In this document: positions 49,746-56,935 of the stretch, one piece after another
Numbering within the stretch: position 1 is the stretch's first letter
Layout: the number at the start of each line of letters is the position of its first letter
NCBI RefSeq assembly: GCF_001953885.1
Contig: NZ_MQUS01000031.1
Coordinates: forward strand, 1-64,000
Reading direction: 5' to 3'
Length of the DNA stretch: 64,000 nt
Source: Streptomyces sp. IMTB 2501
Lineage (GTDB): Bacteria > Actinomycetota > Actinomycetes > Streptomycetales > Streptomycetaceae
Program-made: the position numbers and the translations under genes
The notes under the pieces: model-generated
Database searches by the model: none
The model's input: only the letters and a program-made list of their open reading frames with translations
What the model was told of the DNA's origin: nothing

Positions 49746-50705
49746 ATGATCGAGCTGGAGGGGCTGACCAAGCGGTACGGCGACAAGGCCGCGGTCGACC
49801 GTCTCACCTTCGCGGTCCGGCCCGGCATCGTGACCGGGTTTCTCGGGCCCAACGGTGCCGGGAAGTCCACGACCATGCGAATGATCCTGGGGCTCGATCA
49901 CCCCACCGCCGGCGACGTCCGTATCGACGGCAAGCACTACGCGCAGCTGAAGGACCCGCTGACGTACATCGGCGCGCTGCTGGACGCCAAGGACGTGCAC
50001 GGCGGGCGCAGCGCCAGCAACCACCTGCTGTGTCTCGCGCAGAGCAACGGGATCCCGAAGCGCCGGGTGGCGGAGGTCCTGGACACCGTCGGGCTCAGCG
50101 CGGTGGCGCGCAAGAAGGCCAAGGGGTTCTCGCTGGGCATGGGGCAGCGGCTGGGGATCGCCGCGGCGCTGCTCGGGGATCCGCGGATCCTGATGTTCGA
50201 CGAGCCGGTGAACGGGCTCGACCCCGAGGGCATCCACTGGATCCGGAACCTGATGAAATCGCTGGCCGCGCAGGGCCGCACGGTGTTCGTGTCCAGTCAC
50301 CTGATGAGCGAGATGGCGCTGACCGCCGATCACCTGGTGGTCATCGGGCAGGGACGGCTGCTCGCGGACACCTCCATGCCCGACTTCATCCGGCAGAACT
50401 CGCGGTCGTACGTGCGGATCCGCTCCCCGCAGCGCGAGCGGCTGCTCGATGTGCTGCACGAGGGCGGGATCACCGTCGTGGAGGCGGGTGGCGGGGTGCT
50501 GGAGGTGGAGGGCGGCAAGGCCGAGCAGATCGGCGAGCTGGCGGCGCGGCACGGGATCGTGCTGCACGAGCTGAGCCCGCAGCAGGCCTCGCTGGAGGAG
50601 GCGTTCATGCAGCTGACGGCTGAGGCGGTGGAGTACCACGCGCATGCCGGCCCGGGGCCCGCCCCGCAGGGCTGGGGCGCCGGCTGGAAGGGGACGTCGG
50701 CATGA
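49746..50705 (+). CDS. ABC-2 transporter ATPase, pair 1
   Basis: 319 residues. Walker A GPNGAGKST, Q-loop region ALLDAKDVHGGRSASNHL, a signature FSLGMGQRLG instead of LSGGQ, Walker B ILMFDEPVNGLDPEG, and H-loop VFVSSHLMSEM. The C-terminal 100 residues are a DrrA/BcrA-like accessory domain. The substrate is unknown. ATGA overlap with the permease gene that follows. About 60 percent alike by eye to the ATPase at 51604. Confidence 0.93.
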   Translation: MIELEGLTKRYGDKAAVDRLTFAVRPGIVTGFLGPNGAGKSTTMRMILGLDHPTAGDVRIDGKHYAQLKDPLTYIGALLDAKDVHGGRSASNHLLCLAQSNGIPKRRVAEVLDTVGLSAVARKKAKGFSLGMGQRLGIAAALLGDPRILMFDEPVNGLDPEGIHWIRNLMKSLAAQGRTVFVSSHLMSEMALTADHLVVIGQGRLLADTSMPDFIRQNSRSYVRIRSPQRERLLDVLHEGGITVVEAGGGVLEVEGGKAEQIGELAARHGIVLHELSPQQASLEEAFMQLTAEAVEYHAHAGPGPAPQGWGAGWKGTSA

Positions 50706-51472
50706 CGGCCGTCCAGGTCATCCGGTCCGAGTGGACCAAGATCCGGTCCGTGGCCTCCACGGTGTGGACGCTGTCGCTGGCCGTGGTCGTCACCATCGCC
50801 CTCGGGATGCTCATCTCCGCGTTCTCGCGGAGCCAGTTCGACTCGATGCCGGTGCGGGACCGGCTGGCGTTCGATCCGACGTACGTGTCCTTCGCGGGGA
50901 TGAGCCTGGGTCAGCTCGCCATGATCGTGTTCGGTGTGCTGGTCGTCTCCAACGAGTACAGCACCGGCATGATCCGGGTCTCGCTGGCCGCCGTACCGCA
51001 GCGCGCCACCTTCCTGTTCAGCAAGATCGCGGTGGCCACCGGACTCGCCCTGGTGGTCGGCATGTGCACGAGCTTCGCCGCGTTCTTCCTCGGGCAGGCG
51101 ATGCTCGGCCCGTACCACGCACGGATCGGCGACCCCGGTGTGCTGCGCGCGGTGCTCGGCGGCGGGCTGTACATGACGCTGATCGCGATGTTCTCCATGG
51201 GCGTCGCCGCGATGCTGCGCTCGCCGATGCTGTCGCTCGGCGTCCTGATGCCGTTCTTCTTCCTGATCTCCAACATCCTCGGCAGTGTGGATGCCACGAA
51301 GAAGATCGGCCGGTTCCTGCCGGACCAGGCGGGCAGTCGGATCCTGCAGGTGGTGCCGAGGGCCGGCGACGTACCGTACGGGCCCTGGGGCGGGCTCGGG
51401 ATCATGGTGCTGTGGGTGATCGCCGCGCTGGCCGGCGGATACGTACTCCTCCGGCGCAGGGACGCCCAGTAG
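50702..51472 (+). CDS. ABC-2 transporter permease, pair 1
   Basis: 256 residues, six membrane segments of the ABC-2 type. Begins VIRSEWTKIRSVASTVWTLSLAVVVTIALGM, with the SEWTKIRS(V/T) motif common to these permeases, and contains VVSNEYSTGMIRVSLAAVPQRATF (the cytoplasmic coupling region). Partner of the preceding ATPase. Confidence 0.92.
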   Translation: MTAVQVIRSEWTKIRSVASTVWTLSLAVVVTIALGMLISAFSRSQFDSMPVRDRLAFDPTYVSFAGMSLGQLAMIVFGVLVVSNEYSTGMIRVSLAAVPQRATFLFSKIAVATGLALVVGMCTSFAAFFLGQAMLGPYHARIGDPGVLRAVLGGGLYMTLIAMFSMGVAAMLRSPMLSLGVLMPFFFLISNILGSVDATKKIGRFLPDQAGSRILQVVPRAGDVPYGPWGGLGIMVLWVIAALAGGYVLLRRRDAQ

Positions 51473-51603
51473 AGCCCTCCGTCACGCAGCGTAGTCTCCT
51501 TGCTTTACTTGCTTTTGGGCGGAACCGTCAGCGCCTCGATATCCTCCTAACCCTTACGGGGGCGTGCGCCCCGCTGTCCTGAACCTTTCGATGGGTGCGG
51601 AGC

Positions 51604-52917
51604 ATGATCGAGGCTGTAGGCCTGACCAAGCGCTACGGCGACAAGACCGCCGTGTACAACCTTTCCTTCCAGGTGCGGCCCGGCGCCGTCACCGGCTTCC
51701 TCGGGCCGAACGGCTCCGGCAAGTCGACGACGATGCGGATGATCCTCGGGCTGGACAACCCGACGTCCGGGTCGGTGACGATCGGCGGCTACCCCTACCG
51801 CAAGCTGCCCAACGCCCCCCGCCAGGTCGGCGCGCTGCTCGACGCCAAGGCCGTGCACGGCGGCCGCAGTGCCCGCAACCACCTGCTGAGCCTCGCCCAG
51901 CTGTCGGGCATCCCGGCCCGGCGCGTGGACGAGGTGCTGGGCGTGGTCGGCCTGCAGGACGTGGCGAAGAAACGATCCAAGGGCTTCTCGCTCGGCATGG
52001 GCCAGCGCCTCGGCATCGCCGCCGCGCTGCTCGGCGACCCGCAGGTGCTGCTGTTCGACGAGCCGGTCAACGGCCTCGACCCCGAGGGCATCCTCTGGGT
52101 CCGCAACCTGATGAAGGCGCTCGCGGCCGAGGGCCGTACGGTCTTCGTGTCCTCGCACCTGATGAGTGAGATGGCACTGACCGCCGACCACCTCATCGTC
52201 ATCGGGCGCGGCCAGCTGCTCGCCGACATGAGCGTGAAGGACTTCATATCGGCCAACTCCGCCGACTTCGCGCGCGTGCGCACCCCGGACACGGAGCCGC
52301 AGCTGCGCGAGAAGCTGGGCAGCGCGCTCGCCGAGGCGGGCGGCCACGTCCTGCCCGAGCAGGACGGCGCGCTGCGGGTGACCGGGCTGCCGCTGCCCCG
52401 GATCTCCGACATCGCGCACGAGGCGGGCGTCCGGCTGTGGGAGCTGTCCCCGCACCAGGCCTCGCTGGAGGAGGCGTACATGCGGATGACGCAGGGCGCG
52501 GTGGACTACCGCTCGACCGTCGACCAGAAGGCGGGCCTGCAGCAGCCGCTGCCGCCCGGCGCCCAGCCGCCCGTGCCGGTGCCCGGCCAGGGCCAGCCCG
52601 ACTGGTACGCCCCGCCGCCGCCCCAGCAGGGCGGCCAGCCGTTCGCGATGCCGGCCACCGGTCCCGCGGCGCCCATGCCCTACGACGGCGCCCAGATGCC
52701 CGGCTACGGCGCTCCCGGCTCCCCGGGCGCCGCCGCCCCCAACCCGTACGCCCAGCAGGCCCCTCAGGCCCCGCACGCACAGCAGCAGGCTCCTCAGGCC
52801 CCGCAAGGGCATCCGGCGGCTCCGGCCGTGCCCCACCAGGCGCCCGCAGCCGCTCCCCCGGCCCCGGCCGCCGCACCCGCTCCCGCCGACCTGACCAAGC
52901 CCGAGGACGCCCGATGA
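51604..52917 (+). CDS. ABC-2 transporter ATPase, pair 2, with long disordered tail
   Basis: 437 residues. Core ABC domain as in pair 1: GPNGSGKST, FSLGMGQRLG, LLFDEPVNGLDPEG, VFVSSHLMSEM. From about residue 305 the protein continues as a Pro/Gln/Ala/Gly-rich tail of about 130 residues (QQPLPPGAQPPVPVPGQG, QQAPQAPHAQQQAPQAP), absent from pair 1. ATG 51604 is chosen by alignment to pair 1; GTG 51595 lies upstream. ATGA overlap with its permease. Confidence 0.92.
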   Translation: MIEAVGLTKRYGDKTAVYNLSFQVRPGAVTGFLGPNGSGKSTTMRMILGLDNPTSGSVTIGGYPYRKLPNAPRQVGALLDAKAVHGGRSARNHLLSLAQLSGIPARRVDEVLGVVGLQDVAKKRSKGFSLGMGQRLGIAAALLGDPQVLLFDEPVNGLDPEGILWVRNLMKALAAEGRTVFVSSHLMSEMALTADHLIVIGRGQLLADMSVKDFISANSADFARVRTPDTEPQLREKLGSALAEAGGHVLPEQDGALRVTGLPLPRISDIAHEAGVRLWELSPHQASLEEAYMRMTQGAVDYRSTVDQKAGLQQPLPPGAQPPVPVPGQGQPDWYAPPPPQQGGQPFAMPATGPAAPMPYDGAQMPGYGAPGSPGAAAPNPYAQQAPQAPHAQQQAPQAPQGHPAAPAVPHQAPAAAPPAPAAAPAPADLTKPEDAR

Positions 52918-53795
52918 GCACCCACCAGCCCCCGATGCCGCAGGCTCCCGCACCCGACTGGCAGGCGGCGCCCGGCGGGTCGTACCCCGGTTACACCTCG
53001 CCGATCCCGGTCGTGCGCACCCACCTCGGGCACGCGCTGGCCTCCGAGTGGACGAAGATCAAGTCGGTGCGGTCGACGGTGTGGACGCTCGGCGTCTTCG
53101 TCGTGCTCGTCCTCGGCATCGGCCTGATGGCGGCCTCGGTGGTCAAGGCCCACTCCGGGTCGGAGAGCATGTCGAACCAGACCCCGCTCCAGCTCGGCTT
53201 CTTCGGCCTGCTGCTCGGCAGCATGTGCATCATCACGCTCGGCGTGCTGACCACGGCCTCGGAGTACGGCACCGGCATGGTCCGTACGACGATGACCGCG
53301 TGCCCGAGCCGGGCCCGGGTGCTCGCCGCCAAGGCGATCGTGTTCTTCGCCGTCGCCTTCGTCGTCGCCCTGGTCACGTCGGCCCTCGTGGGCATGATGC
53401 AGGCGTCCATGCTCGAAGGCGTCGGCGGTGCCAAGACCCCCTCCGGCAGCGAATGGCTCAAGGCGACCGTCGGGATCAGCCTCTACATCGCGCTGCTCGG
53501 GCTGTTCTCACTGCTCATGGGCTCGATCATCCGGCACTCGGCGGGCGCCATCACCATCATGATCGGCGCGGTGCTGGCCCCGCTGGTGATCGCGCTGTTC
53601 ATGGGCGGGCAGTCGCTGGAGAAGGTACGCCAGTGGCTGCTGGAGTACTCGATCCCGAGCCAGATGAGCGTCTTCTACGACAACTCCCTGAGCACCTCCG
53701 GCCCCACGGGCTGGGACCCGCTGTGGATCATGCTGGGTCTCTCGGCGGCCGCGTTCGCCGGTGCCTACGCGCTGCTGCAGAAGCGGGACGTGTAG
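52914..53795 (+). CDS. ABC-2 transporter permease, pair 2
   Basis: 293 residues. A Pro/Ala/Gln-rich cytoplasmic N-terminus of about 35 residues (PPMPQAPAPDWQAAPGG) precedes the SEWTKIKSVRSTVWTLGVFVVLVLGIGLM start seen in pair 1, then six membrane segments. Both partners of pair 2 therefore carry disordered Pro-rich extensions that pair 1 lacks. Substrate unknown. Confidence 0.9.
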   Translation: MSTHQPPMPQAPAPDWQAAPGGSYPGYTSPIPVVRTHLGHALASEWTKIKSVRSTVWTLGVFVVLVLGIGLMAASVVKAHSGSESMSNQTPLQLGFFGLLLGSMCIITLGVLTTASEYGTGMVRTTMTACPSRARVLAAKAIVFFAVAFVVALVTSALVGMMQASMLEGVGGAKTPSGSEWLKATVGISLYIALLGLFSLLMGSIIRHSAGAITIMIGAVLAPLVIALFMGGQSLEKVRQWLLEYSIPSQMSVFYDNSLSTSGPTGWDPLWIMLGLSAAAFAGAYALLQKRDV

Positions 53796-53815
53796 CTCAA
53801 CAGCCTCGGCCGGCT

Positions 53816-54148
53816 CTAGGACTTCGGCGCGTTACGGGACCGCTGCACCCGCGTGGTGCGGCGGTCCTTCGCGTTCCAGCAGGACTTGTGCCAGTGGCGG
53901 CGGTCGTCCACGCCCGCGAACTCCGGCCAGGCCACCACGTGCGGGACACCGGAGGGGATCAGCTGGTCGCAGCCCGGGCAGCGGTACGTCTTGCCCTCGG
54001 CGCTCGCCCCGGCGACATGGCGCACGCTCCACTCCTCGCCCTGCCAGCTCTCGGTCGACTGCCAGCCGCCGTACCGGCCGGCCGGGTCGTCCTCGGCGCT
54101 CCGGCCCGATGATCCGGCTGCCTTCGGTCGGTTGCGACGCGGGGACAC
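53816..54148 (-). CDS. Small conserved protein with a putative zinc site
   Basis: 110 residues. The first 40 are basic and Ser/Gly-rich; the rest contains TYRCPGCDQLIPSGVPHVVAWPEF and RRHWHKSCWNAKDRRT, where two CxxC cysteines plus a downstream His/Cys group (HWHKSCW) could hold one zinc. In Streptomyces genomes it is often labelled ATP/GTP-binding protein, but I see no P-loop. GTG at 54148, AGGTG 5 nt upstream. Converges with the pair-2 permease. Confidence 0.75.
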   Translation of the reverse strand: MSPRRNRPKAAGSSGRSAEDDPAGRYGGWQSTESWQGEEWSVRHVAGASAEGKTYRCPGCDQLIPSGVPHVVAWPEFAGVDDRRHWHKSCWNAKDRRTTRVQRSRNAPKS

Positions 54149-54372
54149 GGGACACCTCTCGGGGCTATACAGGAAGCAGGGGCTGCATCCAGCCTACGCG
54201 CCGCCGAGTGGGGTACGCGTACGGAACCAACCCACACAAGTCCCCCTCCGGGACCAGCCATTCTGCAGACAATCGGCAAATCTCTCCGCCAGGCCGTGTC
54301 CTGGGCACGTGTCAGACGGTTATGCCGGGTGGGGGAGCTCCGAGTCGGAGCCGAGGAAGCAGGAAAAACACG

Positions 54373-55401
54373 ATGTACGTAGGAAGTTTTGTGCTGGGCG
54401 CCCAGTTCCCGGGCCAGGGCCCCGGGGAGGCCCTGCACCGGACGGTGCGCTCGGCGGAGGTCGCCGAGGAAGCCGGGCTGGACTCAGTATGGCTGGCCGA
54501 GCACCACTTCGTGCCGTACGGCACATGCCCGTCCGCGGTCACCCTGGCCGCGTTACTGCTCGGCCGTACCCGCCGCATCCGCGTCGGCACGGCGGTCAGC
54601 GTACTGCCCACCGCCCACCCGGTCGCCCTCGGCGAACAGGCCGCGCTGCTGCACCTGACGAGCGGCGGACGGTTCACGCTGGGCGTGGGCCGCGGCGGCC
54701 CCTGGGTCGACCTGGAGGTCTTCGGCACGGGCCTCGCGGCGTACGAACAGGGGTTCCCGGAGTCGCTCGATCTGCTGCTGCGCTGGCTGCGCGAGCCGTC
54801 CGTGGCGGCCGACGGCGAGCGGTTCTCCTTCCGTGAGGTGCCGGTCGTACCCCGCCCGTCGGAGTCGCTGACCGAGACCCCGGGACCCGAGGTCGTCGTC
54901 GCCTGCACCTCCCCGTCGAGCGTACGGCTGGCCGCCGAACGCGGGCTGCCGATGCTGCTCGGCATGCACGTCGGGGACGAGGAGAAGGCCGAGATGGTCG
55001 CCCTGTGGCGGCACTGCGCCCGCGCGGCCGGACGGCCGGCCGAGGAGATCGCGGGCGCCGCGCATGTCTCGGCCGGCGTGTGCCAGCTCGCGGACCGGCG
55101 CACGGACGCGGCGGAGACGCTGCTGAAGGCGATGCCGGGCTGGCTGAAGCAGGGCCTGGAGGCGCATGTGACGGTCGACGGCCGGGCGCGCGCCATGCGC
55201 GATCCGTACGCCTACACCGAACTGCTCTGCGGCCTGCACCCGGTCGGCACCCCACGACTCGCCGTCGACCGGCTCGCGGCCACGTCCGAGCGCACCGGTA
55301 TCTCCCGCTTCGCCCTGCTCGTGGAGGGCTCGGGCGACCTGGCCGCGACGGAGGAGAACCTACGGCGCCTCGGCACCGAGGTGCTGCCCCAGCTGCGCTG
55401 A
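54373..55401 (+). CDS. LLM-class flavin-dependent monooxygenase-like protein, with a TTA codon
   Basis: 342 residues. Luciferase-like fold: SAEVAEEAGLDSVWLAEHHFVPYG, GRTRRIRVGTAVSVLPTAHPVALGEQAALLHLTSGGRFTLGVGRGGP. It probably uses reduced FMN or F420; substrate unknown. Codon 61 (54553-54555) is TTA, the rare leucine codon that depends on the bldA tRNA, so translation may be limited to later development. I found no other TTA codon in the window's genes. ATG 54373, AGGAAA about 8 nt upstream. Confidence 0.88.
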   Translation: MYVGSFVLGAQFPGQGPGEALHRTVRSAEVAEEAGLDSVWLAEHHFVPYGTCPSAVTLAALLLGRTRRIRVGTAVSVLPTAHPVALGEQAALLHLTSGGRFTLGVGRGGPWVDLEVFGTGLAAYEQGFPESLDLLLRWLREPSVAADGERFSFREVPVVPRPSESLTETPGPEVVVACTSPSSVRLAAERGLPMLLGMHVGDEEKAEMVALWRHCARAAGRPAEEIAGAAHVSAGVCQLADRRTDAAETLLKAMPGWLKQGLEAHVTVDGRARAMRDPYAYTELLCGLHPVGTPRLAVDRLAATSERTGISRFALLVEGSGDLAATEENLRRLGTEVLPQLR

Positions 55402-55438
55402 GCGCGCCCTCAACTCCCGGGCCGCCCAGGGCCCCAGT

Positions 55439-55487
55439 GCTTGCCGCCCCAGTGGTGAATGCACCTCCCGCGGGTGGAGCGGCAAGC
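55439..55487. terminator. Stem-loop between converging genes
   Basis: GCTTGCCGC (55439-55447) is inverted as GCGGCAAGC (55479-55487), enclosing a smaller CACC/GGTG hairpin. It lies between the ends of the flavin enzyme gene (55401) and the leftward gene (55525). Confidence 0.6.
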
Positions 55488-55524
55488 GAGCGGCTCACTG
55501 TCTGCGCCGTGCCGGTTCTGCCCG

Positions 55525-55917
55525 TCAGCAGTCCCGAAGCTCCGGCGACTGGTTCAGCAGCTGGCTGCGCACCGAGGTGAAGCGGGCCAGCGTCTCGTCC
55601 GCCGAGGAGTCCGGCGGGAACACCGCCACCCGGTGGCAGTTCTGGAAGGCCAGCCGCACACCGAAGTGCCGCTGCAGGGCGCCGCGGATGGCGTCACTCG
55701 CGAGCGCGCGCAGCAGCTGACCGCGTGCCTGCTCGTCCGCCGGGGGCGTCTGGTTGTCGGCGAACGCTCCGCCGTCGACCTTCAGCTGGGCCACCAGGGA
55801 GCTGATCATCTCCCATGCGTAGGGCAGGGAGGTCCGGACGCAGTCGACGAATGCTGCTTCGTCGACCTCGCCTCGCTCGGCCTGTTCGAGTAGGGCCGGT
55901 GAGACGTCGAGCGACAT
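55525..55917 (-). CDS. Conserved actinobacterial protein (SCO5389-like), function unknown
   Basis: 130 residues. No signal peptide or membrane segment; mostly helical. Begins MSLDVSPALLEQAERGEVDEAAFVDCVRTSLPYAWEMISSLVAQL and ends LLNQSPELRDC. I recall this as a widespread single-copy Streptomyces protein, SCO5389-like, without a known role. ATG at 55917. It lies upstream of and divergent from nucS, with about 270 bp between them. Confidence 0.8.
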   Translation of the reverse strand: MSLDVSPALLEQAERGEVDEAAFVDCVRTSLPYAWEMISSLVAQLKVDGGAFADNQTPPADEQARGQLLRALASDAIRGALQRHFGVRLAFQNCHRVAVFPPDSSADETLARFTSVRSQLLNQSPELRDC

Positions 55918-56193
55918 GGGTTCTCCTCTCGCACCCCCGAAGAGCAGGGGTTGCCGGACAGGTCAGGGAGTTCGCGATATCGAACACGCTCAGTACATAT
56001 GCGGCGACCTCCCGTTCCCTACGGTAGGCAACCGTCGGTGACCACACCAGCAGAATGCGTATATGGAACGGTCCCGTTACGGGCACAATCGGCCAGGGAT
56101 GAACAAGAGTTTCCAGGGACAATTGGGGCGATACACAGGGAGCGCGATGGGCGAATCGCGTGCACCGGCGCGCGTCGAGTAGCGTTGCCGACC

Positions 56194-56865
56194 ATGCGTC
56201 TCGTCATTGCCCGGTGCTCGGTCGACTACGCCGGCCGGCTCACCGCCCACCTGCCCTCGGCGCCCCGCCTGATCCTGGTCAAGGCGGACGGCAGCGTCTC
56301 CATCCACGCCGATGACCGGGCCTACAAGCCCCTCAACTGGATGTCGCCGCCCTGCACGCTGAAGGAGGGGACCGGCGATGACAAGGGTGTCTGGACCGTC
56401 GTCAACAAGACGGGCGAGAAACTGATCATCACGATGGAGGAGATCCTCCACGATTCCTCGCACGAACTCGGCGTGGACCCGGGTCTGATCAAGGACGGCG
56501 TGGAAGCGCACCTGCAGGAGCTGCTCGCCGATCGCATCGAGACCCTTGGCGAGGGGTACACGCTCATCCGCCGCGAGTACATGACGGCCATCGGCCCGGT
56601 GGACATCCTGTGCCGGGACGCGGACGGCCAGACGGTCGCTGTCGAGATCAAGCGCCGGGGCGAGATCGACGGTGTGGAGCAACTCACCCGCTATCTGGAG
56701 CTGTTGAACCGCGACCCGCATCTGGCACCGGTCCGTGGCGTCTTCGCCGCGCAGGAGATCAAGCCCCAGGCCCGCGTCCTCGCCACCGACCGCGGCATCA
56801 ACTGCCAGATCCTCGACTACGACGCCCTCCGCGGCATCCAGGACGACAAGCTCCGCTTGTTCTGA
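56194..56865 (+). CDS. nucS: Mismatch-specific endonuclease NucS/EndoMS
   Basis: 223 residues. N-terminal beta domain (MRLVIARCSVDYAGRLTAHLPSA ... SVSIHADDRAYKPLNWM) and C-terminal RecB-like nuclease domain with catalytic GPVDILCRDADGQTVAVEIKRRGEIDGVEQL. In Actinobacteria lacking MutS/MutL this enzyme cuts both strands at mismatches and provides non-canonical mismatch repair; it binds the sliding clamp. The C-terminus ends DDKLRLF, consistent with a clamp-binding tail. ATG at 56194 fits the family start. Confidence 0.95.
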   Translation: MRLVIARCSVDYAGRLTAHLPSAPRLILVKADGSVSIHADDRAYKPLNWMSPPCTLKEGTGDDKGVWTVVNKTGEKLIITMEEILHDSSHELGVDPGLIKDGVEAHLQELLADRIETLGEGYTLIRREYMTAIGPVDILCRDADGQTVAVEIKRRGEIDGVEQLTRYLELLNRDPHLAPVRGVFAAQEIKPQARVLATDRGINCQILDYDALRGIQDDKLRLF

Positions 56866-56935
56866 GCGGTTTCCCGTCCTGCCTCGCTTTCCGGGGTGAC
56901 GGCACTCGGGCCGAGCACCGTCACCCCGCAAGTAG

